A stretch of DNA of 10,425 bases from Bacillota bacterium (GCA_023416275.1 JAEZIB010000045.1:1-10425); one strand, 5' to 3'; positions 1-6,546 are shown, counted from the first letter of the stretch. Program-made: numbers and translations. The notes: generated by a model not told the origin, from the sequence alone.

Positions 1-456
1 TTGAATAATGGCAGTAATTATATTTGTAAGCTTATTAGATAGTGAAGAAAGATTTTTAGTTATAGCTTCAGTAGCCTCATCTGGTAATGCATTATAAAAA
101 GATGTAATCTTGTCAGTTAGATTATCTAATTGGGTTGAAATATCATTGGAATAAACAGTTAAATTATTGCGTAAAATTGTTAATTCATCATAAAGTTTAA
201 TGACTCCCAAAATAATTACGGTTACAAGTATAGACATTGTAATTAATAGAGATATGACAGCAGCAATTTTTCTAGATATCTTAAATTTTTGTAAGATTCG
301 AATTACTGGCTCGTTTATATATGAAACTATAATTGCAATAATAAAGGGCGCAAAGAACGGAAACAAATATGTAATTGATACATATATAATTGCAAAAATA
401 ATCATTATTAATAGGAGCTTTTTGACTGCGCCTTGATATTTACTCCATAGTTCCAT
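1..456 (-). CDS. ytvI: YtvI-like sporulation integral membrane protein (AI-2E transporter family), 5' part
   Basis: The gene runs leftward and is cut by the window edge; 152 codons are visible with no stop. The ATG at 456 is preceded at 7 nt by a GGAGG (complement of 464-468). The protein begins MELWSKYQGAVKKLL. It then has a hydrophobic segment of about 20 residues, a PFFAPFIIAIIVSYINEP stretch typical of the first membrane hairpin of the AI-2E/YtvI family, a basic loop (KFKISRK) and another long hydrophobic segment. A hydrophilic, probably helical region with many Asn, Leu and Thr follows (roughly residues 90-145), as in the long loop of this family. Family members are multi-pass membrane proteins; YtvI is the clostridial and bacillar member linked to sporulation. 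Family assignment is fairly secure. The YtvI sub-assignment rests on the N-terminal pattern and the spore-former context, because the C-terminal half is missing. Confidence 0.72.
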   Translation of the reverse strand, partial: MELWSKYQGAVKKLLLIMIIFAIIYVSITYLFPFFAPFIIAIIVSYINEPVIRILQKFKISRKIAAVISLLITMSILVTVIILGVIKLYDELTILRNNLTVYSNDISTQLDNLTDKITSFYNALPDEATEAITKNLSSLSNKLTNIITAIIQ

Positions 457-756
457 GTTATAACCTCCGAAAATAAACTAATGATAAGTTTGAATTATAC
501 ATAAAGAATTTCAGTATATTAGAAAATTATTTATTAGATATTTTATTCTATTTACCATTCATTTAGTATTAATACTAATACTATTTTAAACAATGCTTAT
601 TACCAATGCAATGGATAGAAAAACATATTTTATAATATAGATATTTATTTTTATGAGATATTTTGGTGAAATAAAGCTGTTAATATCCTTAAAGTGGTTC
701 TAAATCAATGATTGCCGAATATTTGCAAAATATAGTAAATAGCAACAAGGGCATTC

Positions 757-778
757 TTGTTATATTGTATACAATATT
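757..778. promoter_or_regulatory. Rex-like / dyad operator candidate upstream of ech
   Basis: Positions 757-774 read TTGTTATATTGTATACAA. Against the clostridial Rex operator form TTGTTAA-N4-TTAACAA this matches 11 of 14 defined positions, including both outer TTGT and ACAA ends. Overlapping it is a perfect 16-bp palindrome, ATATTGTATACAATAT (762-777). Rex is the NADH/NAD+-sensing repressor of fermentative and hydrogen genes in clostridia (family knowledge). The site lies about 210 bp upstream of the best promoter I can see for echA, which weakens a simple repressor model unless there is a further upstream promoter. In AT-rich DNA such matches also arise by chance. A close copy occurs at 9970-9989. 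Confidence 0.3.
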
Positions 779-787
779 CAGAATATT
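773..787. promoter_or_regulatory. CodY-box-like motif 1
   Basis: AATATTCAGAATATT matches the 15-bp CodY consensus AATTTTCWGAAAATT at 13 of 15 positions and is itself an odd-length palindrome. It abuts the Rex-like dyad. CodY senses branched-chain amino acids and GTP in Firmicutes. The assignment is by motif only; the AT-rich background makes false hits easy. Confidence 0.22.
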
Positions 788-982
788 TTTTCCAAATGCT
801 TCAATTTACGCCTTTTAGGTTGTATTTTTCTCCAAAGTGTTGTAAAATGATATGCGGAATGTAATTAAAGTTGGGAGTCGATTGAAGTCATATTTTATTG
901 TAATTCTTATTGTTATGGTAGGATTGTCTTATAAAGATATTTCCAATTTAGTTATTAACAAGGGAAATTTGTTTTGGGATTT

Positions 983-1012
983 TTGACAAATTCTCTTAAG
1001 TAAAATTATTGT
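983..1012 (+). promoter_or_regulatory. Candidate sigma-A promoter for the ech operon
   Basis: A perfect -35 TTGACA (983-988) is followed after 18 nt by TATTGT (1007-1012), which matches 4 of 6 positions of TATAAT. Transcription would start near 1019, giving a leader of about 80 nt before echA. A second -35-like TTGACG (1039-1044) has no good -10 at a proper distance. Confidence 0.35.
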
Positions 1013-1013
1013 A

Positions 1014-1028
1014 TATTTTCAGAATAGT
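1014..1028. promoter_or_regulatory. CodY-box-like motif 2, over the presumed ech transcription start
   Basis: TATTTTCAGAATAGT matches the CodY consensus at 12 of 15 positions. It lies just downstream of the candidate -10, so binding would cover the start site. It shares the 9-mer TTCAGAATA with motif 1 (777-785) and with a stretch after hypA (6910-6918). Confidence 0.2.
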
Positions 1029-1096
1029 CATTAAACAATTGACGTAGTTCTGAAAAAACATAGGGTTAAAATAATATTTTGAAAGGAGAATAAGCT

Positions 1097-3082
1097 GTGG
1101 ATTGGTATTTATTACTGTCAGCTATTCTGCTGCCTGCACTTAGTGCGGTGCTATGCTTTATTGTTAAAAATCAAAAAGCTCGTATTGCAATAGTTAGTAT
1201 TTCAACATTGATACTTTTTGCAGTAGCTTATGGATTTATTGTGCTTTTATTAAACTCTCCAGATGGAAAGATTATTTATCAGTTTAATGAAAGTACACTT
1301 GAGGTGATTAGCTGGATAATAAAAGGACTTGATTTACTGTTATTTAGTTATATCGCATATGTGGGTATAAAGCATAAAAAAGCAATAGTAGTTATTTTGT
1401 GTATTTTGCAGTTCATACCTTGGGCATTATTTGAAGTGTTTGGTTTCTTCGGAAAAGTTTTTGAACCAGAGCATGCATTTGTTATTGATTATTTATCACT
1501 TATTATGATAATGCTGGTATCAATAATTGGACCTATTATCACCTTCTTTGCTATAGGGTATATGAAGGAGCATGAGCATCATTTAAAATTATCTATATCA
1601 AGACAACCTAGATTTTTTATGATACTGTTTGTATTTTTAGGTGCAATGAATGCTTTGGTAATGACAGACAATTTATCTTGGATGTATTTTTTCTGGGAAA
1701 TAACAACGCTTTGCTCATTTCTTTTGATTTCACATGATGGAACAGAAATAGCAATTAAGAATGGATTAAGAGCTTTGTGGATAAATTCAGTTGGAGGCGT
1801 AGCATTCATTATTGCAATTATATTAGTGAATTCCAGCCTAGATACACTTTCAATTCAGGTTATTTCAGAATCAGGTATGCAAGGAGCATTTACCGGTATG
1901 TTACCGATAGCTCTTGGTTTACTTTGTATAGCCGGATTTACTAAATCAGCACAGTTCCCATTCCAAAGTTGGCTGTTAGGAGCCATGGTTGCACCAACTC
2001 CTGTATCGGCACTGCTTCATTCAAGTACAATGGTTAAAGCTGGCGTATATTTGGTGGTAAGAATCTCACCAGCATTCTCTGGTACTATTTTGGGACAGCT
2101 TGTTGCTATTAGTGGTGGATTTACGTTTGCAATTGCTTCAGCTATAGCCATTAGTCAAAGTAATGGAAAAAAGGTTCTGGCGTATTCAACTATTGCAAAT
2201 TTGGGACTGGTAATTTGTTGTGCGGGTATTGGAACAAGGATTTCAATTGCAGCTGCAATACTATTGATGATTTTCCACGCTGTATCAAAAGGTTTATTAT
2301 TCCTTTGCGTTGGAACCATTGAACAAGGTATTGGAAGCCGTGATATTGAAGATATGCAAGGTTTGTTCAAGTTAATGCCATTTACTACAGTAATAACTGT
2401 AATTGGTATGATTTCAATGATGCTTCCTCCTTTTGGAGTTCTTATTACTAAATTTATGGCTATAGAGACTGCAGTTGATCAGCCACTGGTATTATTGCTA
2501 ATTATACTTGGTAGTGCATTAACAGTAGTGTTCTGGGGTAAGTGGATTGGACTTATTTTGACAATGTCATATAAGCCAAAGTTTCATATAGAGAAATTAA
2601 CGTTCTCAATGGAAGCTGCATTGTCTATGTTAATAATATTTGTTATGGCAGCAAGTATTGGAATTGTTCCACTATATAATGTTTTAGTTAAGCCACAGGT
2701 AATTGCCTTTGCATTGACAGACAAAGGGGCTCTTTTTGGTGAGGGTATGGGAATCTGGCTTCACAATATGGATAATGCAGTTTATGGAGGTTTTGCCTCG
2801 ATACTGTTCTTTATATTAGTATTGTTATTAATGGTGGCAATTCCGTTCTTTGCTCATAGGCTCAAGCCTACAAGACTTAAACCGCCTTATTTATGTGGTG
2901 GAAATGCCAGTGATGATATGAGAGGGCTTGAATTTATCAGTCCTGGCGATAAAACAGAAACTGTAGTAGTAAGAAATTACTATATGCAAGGTGTTTTCGG
3001 AGAAGAGAAGCTCACAACAGGAGCTAATATAATAGCTGGTGCAATAGTTTTAATTATTTTAGGGGTGGTGATTGGATTATGA
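1097..3082 (+). CDS. echA: Ech hydrogenase membrane subunit EchA (NuoL-like antiporter-type)
   Basis: This is the 661-residue large membrane subunit of an energy-converting [NiFe] hydrogenase, homologous to the antiporter-type subunit NuoL of complex I. The GTG start at 1097 has AAGGAG (1083-1088) at 8 nt. The protein is hydrophobic throughout, with about 14-16 predicted membrane helices. Residues expected for proton conduction are visible: Glu201 in FFWEITTLCSFLL, Lys283 in GFTKSAQFPFQSWLL, His308 and Lys314 in LLHSSTMVKAG, Lys398 in HAVSKGLL, and Lys452 in PPFGVLITKF. Near the C-terminus a hydrophilic section (about 587-641) contains PPYLCGGN, followed by a last hydrophobic helix (about 642-661). 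Role: ion pumping driven by the ferredoxin-to-proton electron transfer of the peripheral arm. It is first in the operon and overlaps echB by 4 bp (ATGA), so the two are translationally coupled. Confidence 0.93.
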   Translation: MDWYLLLSAILLPALSAVLCFIVKNQKARIAIVSISTLILFAVAYGFIVLLLNSPDGKIIYQFNESTLEVISWIIKGLDLLLFSYIAYVGIKHKKAIVVILCILQFIPWALFEVFGFFGKVFEPEHAFVIDYLSLIMIMLVSIIGPIITFFAIGYMKEHEHHLKLSISRQPRFFMILFVFLGAMNALVMTDNLSWMYFFWEITTLCSFLLISHDGTEIAIKNGLRALWINSVGGVAFIIAIILVNSSLDTLSIQVISESGMQGAFTGMLPIALGLLCIAGFTKSAQFPFQSWLLGAMVAPTPVSALLHSSTMVKAGVYLVVRISPAFSGTILGQLVAISGGFTFAIASAIAISQSNGKKVLAYSTIANLGLVICCAGIGTRISIAAAILLMIFHAVSKGLLFLCVGTIEQGIGSRDIEDMQGLFKLMPFTTVITVIGMISMMLPPFGVLITKFMAIETAVDQPLVLLLIILGSALTVVFWGKWIGLILTMSYKPKFHIEKLTFSMEAALSMLIIFVMAASIGIVPLYNVLVKPQVIAFALTDKGALFGEGMGIWLHNMDNAVYGGFASILFFILVLLLMVAIPFFAHRLKPTRLKPPYLCGGNASDDMRGLEFISPGDKTETVVVRNYYMQGVFGEEKLTTGANIIAGAIVLIILGVVIGL

Positions 3083-3933
3083 GCATAAACAATTTATTAA
3101 TAGCTGTTATTGCCATAATAGCTGCCCCAATAATTGGCGGTTTATTGACTGGTATTGACAGAATAATAACCGCTAGAATGCAAAATAGACAGGGTCCTCC
3201 AATACTTCAGCCGTTTTATGATTTCTTTAAGCTCATTGGTAAGCAGGACATTGCGGTTAACCAAACTCAGATGGTATATGTTCTAGGACACTTATTATTT
3301 GCAATTGGTGCATTAGTTATGCTTGTTTTACAGCAGGATTTATTGATGATTATGTTTATTCTGGCGTTTTCTGGTATTGCACTGATTATGGGGGCAAGTA
3401 GTATTCGTTCTCCATATAGCAAGATTGGTGCTCAAAGAGAGATTATGTCTATGATGGCATACGAGCCAGTATTGCTGCTTATGGTAGTGGGTGTTTATAA
3501 GGCTACTGGAAGCTTTATGATTTCAGGTATATTTGAGCACGAGAAACCGCTTTTATTCAGTCTTCCATTAGTGTTTTTGTCCTTCTTGTTTATTTTAACA
3601 ATTAAGTTAAGAAAGTCTCCTTTTGACTTTGCAACATCACACCATGGACATCAGGAGCTTATAAAGGGATTAACAACTGAATTTTCAGGAACACAGTTGG
3701 CATTAATTGAGTTAACTCATTGGATTGACTTAGTACTGTTTATGGGATTAATTTCATTGTTTTTTGCACAACCTATATGGGTAGGTATATTAATAGCATT
3801 AGTTTGTTATTTTATAGAAATATTAGTGGACAATATCAGTGCCAGAATGACATGGCAATGGATGGTTAAAACAACATGGGTTGCAGGAATTGGTATTGCC
3901 CTTGTAAATATAATTTGGATGTATCTAATTTAA
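3079..3933 (+). CDS. echB: Ech hydrogenase membrane subunit EchB (NuoH-like)
   Basis: This 284-residue NuoH homologue anchors the peripheral arm to the membrane arm of the hydrogenase. Recognisable signatures are RMQNRQGPP with the following QPFYDFFKL (33-52), AQREIMSMMAYEP (118-130) and RKSPFDFATSHHGHQELIKG (178-197), followed by TEFSG. These correspond to the conserved cytoplasmic loops of NuoH that face the quinone-like cavity and the NuoB/NuoD homologues. About eight hydrophobic helices are seen. The ATG overlaps the echA stop by 4 bp. The gene is unusual only in what follows it: a 273-bp structured gap before echC, where the rest of the operon is nearly gapless. Confidence 0.94.
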   Translation: MSINNLLIAVIAIIAAPIIGGLLTGIDRIITARMQNRQGPPILQPFYDFFKLIGKQDIAVNQTQMVYVLGHLLFAIGALVMLVLQQDLLMIMFILAFSGIALIMGASSIRSPYSKIGAQREIMSMMAYEPVLLLMVVGVYKATGSFMISGIFEHEKPLLFSLPLVFLSFLFILTIKLRKSPFDFATSHHGHQELIKGLTTEFSGTQLALIELTHWIDLVLFMGLISLFFAQPIWVGILIALVCYFIEILVDNISARMTWQWMVKTTWVAGIGIALVNIIWMYLI

Positions 3934-3981
3934 TTAGTGGTTTATAACAGTGGATAGAGTAAGCTTCAAAAAAGGAGGCAT

Positions 3982-4000
3982 ACCTCTGCGAAGCAGAGGT
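3982..4000 (+). other. Perfect hairpin with GAA loop
   Basis: ACCTCTGC (3982-3989) pairs with GCAGAGGT (3993-4000) around a GAA loop. The core GCGAAGC is known as an exceptionally stable mini-hairpin in DNA. Flanking GGAG (3974-3977) and CTCC (4002-4005) can extend the stem and would hide the first GGAGG. There is no T-run after it, so it is not an intrinsic terminator. Confidence 0.6.
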
Positions 4001-4054
4001 TCTCCGCTGATAGTTTTATTATTTTTGTGCTCAAAGTGGGCGTGGGAGGTTATC

Positions 4055-4098
4055 AGCTCGAAAATAAAGTTTGTACAAACATAGTGTCTTTTCGAGCT
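4055..4098 (+). other. 10-bp perfect stem with internal 12-bp palindrome
   Basis: AGCTCGAAAA (4055-4064) pairs with TTTTCGAGCT (4089-4098). The 24-nt loop contains the perfect palindrome GTTTGTACAAAC (4069-4080). It forms the spacer between repeat units A and B. The nested symmetry could act as RNA structure or as a DNA-level dyad. Confidence 0.55.
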
Positions 4099-4099
4099 T

Positions 4100-4121
4100 C
4101 AAAAACCACAAGTGGTTTTTG
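4100..4121 (+). terminator. Terminator-like or processing hairpin inside the ech operon
   Basis: CAAAAACCAC (4100-4109) and GTGGTTTTTG (4112-4121) are perfect complements separated by AA. In RNA the CCAC/GTGG core is followed by five U residues, as in a weak intrinsic terminator or attenuator. The G+C core is only four pairs, so strong termination is unlikely. Partial termination, or a 3' end protecting echAB mRNA, is possible. Confidence 0.3.
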
Positions 4122-4126
4122 CCAGT

Positions 4127-4195
4127 GTGGAGGTAGTTTTTAGTAATGCGTACCTTCACGAAGTCGTAACAAAATTTTATGCCTAAATGAGGCGT
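4127..4195 (+). other. Two further stems leading to the echC ribosome site
   Basis: GTGGAGGTA (4127-4135) pairs with TACCTTCAC (4151-4159), nine pairs with one G-U, and sequesters the third GGAGG. ATGCCT (4179-4184) pairs with AGGCGT (4190-4195), six pairs with one wobble, ending one base before the echC GGGAGG (4196-4201). A seven-codon ORF (4146-4169, ATG to TAA) starts in the loop of the first stem. Translation of it could open the stem, but this is speculation. Confidence 0.35.
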
Positions 4196-4206
4196 GGGAG
4201 GTTAGT

Positions 4207-4656
4207 ATGGGTATAATAAGCAAGTCAAGGAAAAAATCACCTTGGATTATGCATTATGACTGTACAAGCTGCAATGGATGTGATATTGAGACGTTAGCAT
4301 GTCTGACTCCAATGTATGATGCTGAGCGATTAGGAATTATCAATGTTGGTAATCCTAAGCATGCAGATATTTTGCTTGTAACTGGTTCTGCAAATAAAAG
4401 GAATGCACTAGTATTAAAAAATATATATAACCAGATGCCTAATCCCAAGTGTGTTGTTGCAATTGGAGCTTGTGCCTGCACAGGGGGTATTTTCAGAGAA
4501 TGTTACAACGTACTTGGAGGAATTGAGAATGTAATTCCAGTTGATGTGTATGTTCCAGGCTGCTGTGCGAAACCTGAGGCAATAATAGATGGAATAGTGC
4601 AAGCTATAGGCAAGCTGGATGAGAAGGCCGAGTTAATGAAGAACGAAGGCAAGTAG
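4207..4656 (+). CDS. echC: Ech hydrogenase small subunit EchC (NuoB-like)
   Basis: This 149-residue hydrogenase small subunit carries the proximal [4Fe-4S] cluster next to the NiFe site. Likely ligands are Cys22 and Cys25 in CTSCNGCDIE, Cys89 in GACACTGG and Cys119 in VPGCCAKPE, the NuoB/EchC pattern. It lacks the twin-arginine signal and the extra C-terminal clusters of periplasmic uptake hydrogenases, as expected for a short cytoplasmic group 4 subunit. The ATG at 4207 has GGGAGG (4196-4201) at 5 nt. Additional cysteines (19, 32, 82, 91, 99, 120) are present. It is the first gene after the structured gap, so its expression may be set separately from echAB. It is followed by a short CCGC-TTT-GCGG hairpin (4662-4672) before echD. 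Confidence 0.94.
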   Translation: MGIISKSRKKSPWIMHYDCTSCNGCDIETLACLTPMYDAERLGIINVGNPKHADILLVTGSANKRNALVLKNIYNQMPNPKCVVAIGACACTGGIFRECYNVLGGIENVIPVDVYVPGCCAKPEAIIDGIVQAIGKLDEKAELMKNEGK

Positions 4657-4690
4657 TATAGCCGCTTTGCGGATCATGGAGGTACGAGAA

Positions 4691-5068
4691 ATGATTGAAA
4701 ATTTAGTTGAAACTACAAGTGATCAATTGCTTGCAGAGACTTCAAGTTGCAAGTATCAGAGCTATAGATATATCACTTCTACTTGTGTAGACAATGGTGA
4801 TGACACTATTGATGTTTATTATCATTTTGATAAAGACTATGAAATGAAAAATGTTAAAATCACTGTCAAAAAAGGTGAAGAAATACCCAGTATTTCGAAA
4901 ATATTTTTTAGTGCAATACTTGTAGAAAATGAAATGAAAGAATTGTTTGGATTAAATATAACTGATATAGCTATTGACTATGGTGGACATATGCTATTAT
5001 CAGACGAAGAGCTTTCTTCACCTATGTTGAGACAGCAAATAACTATTGAACAAAGAGGGGGTAAATAA
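4691..5068 (+). CDS. echD: Ech hydrogenase subunit EchD (NuoC-like 30-kDa family)
   Basis: This 125-residue NuoC homologue has no metal ligands and is a structural subunit of the peripheral arm, contacting EchE. The diagnostic stretch is VENEMKELFGLNITD near residues 77-92, matching the E-x-E-x-x-x-LFG signature of the complex I 30-kDa subunit, followed by the acidic GGHMLLSDEE. The frame is open from a TTG at 4667, but GGAGG at 4678-4682 lies 8 nt before the ATG at 4691. I therefore choose that ATG (MIENLVETT); the upstream codons would run through the ribosome site. It is shorter than NuoC (about 200 residues), as usual for EchD. Only 2 nt separate it from echE. Confidence 0.88.
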   Translation: MIENLVETTSDQLLAETSSCKYQSYRYITSTCVDNGDDTIDVYYHFDKDYEMKNVKITVKKGEEIPSISKIFFSAILVENEMKELFGLNITDIAIDYGGHMLLSDEELSSPMLRQQITIEQRGGK

Positions 5069-5070
5069 GT

Positions 5071-6150
5071 ATGAGTTCAACTGTAATACCTTTTGGGCCA
5101 CAGCATCCTGTGCTTCCCGAACCCCTCCACATTAAGCTGGTTATGGAAGATGAAAAAATTGTTGAAGCAATACCAGCTATAGGATATGTTCATAGAGGAT
5201 TAGAAAAGCTTACAGAAACAAAAGAGTTTACTCAGAACACATTTATTGTTGAGAGAGTATGCGGTATATGCAGTGTTATGCATGCAATGGCGTATTGTCA
5301 AGGTATTGAGGAATTAATGAATATAGAAATTTCTGATAGAGCAAAATTCCTTCGTGTAATTTGGGCGGAACTTCACAGAATGCACAGTCATTTATTGTGG
5401 TTAGGACTTTTGGCTGATGCCTTTGGTTTTGAAAGTCTTTTTATGCAGGCATGGAGAAATAGAGAAAAGGTTATGGATATAATGGAAGAAACCTGTGGTA
5501 GCAGAGTTGTTATTTCAGCTAATACCATTGGCGGAACAAGACGTGACCTTACAAAAGAGCAAATGGCAACTATTAATCAAGTTGTTGACGAGATAAAAGA
5601 GGATTTAGAGCAGCTTGAAGCTGTATTCTTGAATAATTATACTGTTAAGCATAGATTGGTTGGAAGAGGAGTTCTTACAAAAGCTGATGCAATAGAATAT
5701 TGCACAGTTGGACCTATGTCAAGAGCTAGTGGCTTGAAGATGGATCTGAGAACTACAGGTTATTCTGCGTATGGCCAGCTAGATTTTGAACCAATTATAC
5801 ACAATGATGGTGATAACTATGCAAGGACATATGTCAGACTGCATGAGATTTACCAGTCAGTAGATCTTGTTAAGCAAGCAATAGCAAAGATGCCTGAGGG
5901 AGAGCATGTTATACCTGTAAAAGGAAATCCACCAAAGGGTGATGTGATTTCCAGAGTTGAGCAGCCTAGAGGAGAAGTATTATACTTCATGAGAGGAAAC
6001 GGCACTAAGACTTTAGATAGACTTAGACTTAGGACACCAACATTTGCAAATATACCTTCATTATTAAAAATGTTGCCCGGCAGTGAACTCGCTGATGTAG
6101 GAATGCTTATTTTGACGATTGACCCATGTATATCCTGTACTGAGAGGTAA
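5071..6150 (+). CDS. echE: Ech hydrogenase large subunit EchE (NiFe catalytic subunit, NuoD-like)
   Basis: This 359-residue catalytic subunit holds the NiFe(CN)2CO centre. The four ligands are visible: Cys64 and Cys67 in RVCGICSVMH near the N-terminus, and Cys353 and Cys356 in DPCISCTER at the C-terminus. The family motif ends at the position where other [NiFe] large subunits are cleaved, and here the stop codon follows the Arg directly. No C-terminal extension exists and no maturation endopeptidase is needed. The N-terminal IPFGPQHPVLPEP is typical of NuoD/EchE. The ribosome site is a G-rich AGAGGGGG (5054-5061), 9 nt before the ATG, overlapping the end of echD. Size and motifs fit the group 4 (energy-converting) hydrogenases closely. 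Confidence 0.95.
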   Translation: MSSTVIPFGPQHPVLPEPLHIKLVMEDEKIVEAIPAIGYVHRGLEKLTETKEFTQNTFIVERVCGICSVMHAMAYCQGIEELMNIEISDRAKFLRVIWAELHRMHSHLLWLGLLADAFGFESLFMQAWRNREKVMDIMEETCGSRVVISANTIGGTRRDLTKEQMATINQVVDEIKEDLEQLEAVFLNNYTVKHRLVGRGVLTKADAIEYCTVGPMSRASGLKMDLRTTGYSAYGQLDFEPIIHNDGDNYARTYVRLHEIYQSVDLVKQAIAKMPEGEHVIPVKGNPPKGDVISRVEQPRGEVLYFMRGNGTKTLDRLRLRTPTFANIPSLLKMLPGSELADVGMLILTIDPCISCTER

Positions 6151-6177
6151 AAGAAAGTAAATAGGAGGTCATAAAGT

Positions 6178-6546
6178 ATGTTTAAGATGGTGGAAAACGT
6201 ACTAAAGAATTTGGTATCAAAGCCTGCAACAAGGAACTATCCATTTGATAAAAGAGAGCCTTTTAAGGACTCTAGAGGTCATATATCTGGTTGTGATGTT
6301 GAAGTGTGCATTTTTTGCGGGATATGCCAGAGAAAGTGTCCAGCAAATGCTATTATAGTTAATAAGGCTGAAAAATCGTGGGAGATAGATCAGTTTAAAT
6401 GTGTTATATGTAATGCATGTGTTGAAGTGTGCCCTAAGAAATGTATTATTTCAAGCGAGGAGCATAAATCAGCACAATATACTAAAGATACATTAAAGCT
6501 AGTTCAGGCGCCAAAGCCTATAGAAAGTGTTGAACAAAATGCATGA
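6178..6546 (+). CDS. echF: Ech hydrogenase ferredoxin-like subunit EchF (NuoI-like)
   Basis: This 122-residue subunit has two [4Fe-4S] binding motifs: C44-x2-C47-x2-C50-x3-C54-P and C75-x2-C78-x2-C81-x3-C85-P. It relays electrons between soluble ferredoxin and the EchC proximal cluster, the role of NuoI in complex I. As usual, the last Cys of each motif ligates the other cluster. AGGAGG (6163-6168) lies 9 nt before the ATG at 6178. A low-complexity tail of about 30 residues follows the second motif. The 3' end overlaps hypA by 8 bp, so maturation is coupled to the structural genes. Confidence 0.94.
   Translation: MFKMVENVLKNLVSKPATRNYPFDKREPFKDSRGHISGCDVEVCIFCGICQRKCPANAIIVNKAEKSWEIDQFKCVICNACVEVCPKKCIISSEEHKSAQYTKDTLKLVQAPKPIESVEQNA

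Larger units (their letters stand above)
457..1096. other. 640-bp AT-rich divergent intergenic region upstream of the ech operon
   Basis: This separates the leftward ytvI-like gene from the rightward ech operon and must hold both promoters. For the leftward gene a TATAAT lies on the minus strand (plus-strand ATTATA 494-499), but I see no convincing -35 or sigma-E partner. For ech, the best promoter, a Rex-like dyad and two CodY-like motifs are listed separately. G+C in the lines I counted is about 17-30 %. A 44-codon open frame (852-986, ATG to TGA) encodes a short peptide with one hydrophobic stretch (SYFIVILIVMVGL). It has no clear ribosome site, so I do not call it a gene. I see no tRNA, terminator or riboswitch. 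Confidence 0.6.
3962..4204 (+). repeat. Structured, internally duplicated element between echB and echC
   Basis: Two collinear degenerate units lie side by side, A 3962-4052 and B 4095-4204. Shared blocks, in the same order: AGCTTCAAAAA (3962-3972, 4095-4105); GGAGG (3974-3978, 4129-4133); TACCT-N4-GAAG, in a 19-nt block matching at 13 positions (3978-3996, 4148-4166); and GGCGTGGGAGGTTA (4039-4052, 4191-4204, identical). GGAGG occurs four times in total. The last copy is the ribosome site of echC. By hand count 3961-4200 is about 41 % G+C, against about 17-30 % in the other non-coding lines I counted. The frame 3958-4143 is open but has no supported start. Likely an inserted or duplicated RNA-structure element; whether it is dispersed elsewhere in the genome cannot be seen here. 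Confidence 0.55.

Noticed and set aside
200..436. 78-residue plus-strand open frame
   Set aside because: It is the antisense of the ytvI-like gene, has no ribosome site, and its Ile-rich product mirrors the hydrophobic codons of the real gene.
1579..2370. Minus-strand open frames inside echA (1579-1809, 2155-2370)
   Set aside because: They are shadows of a well-supported membrane-protein gene, with no ribosome sites or recognisable domains.
3958..4143. Open frame through the echB-echC gap, with GTG at 4027
   Set aside because: No ribosome site stands before any possible start, other frames are open too, and the region is dominated by repeats and hairpins.
4667..4690. Longer echD starting at TTG 4667
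   Set aside because: It would read through a short hairpin and the GGAGG that is ideally placed for ATG 4691.
6527..6538. Longer hypA starting at GTG 6527
   Set aside because: HypA requires the MHE N-terminus with His2 as nickel ligand, which fixes the start at 6539.
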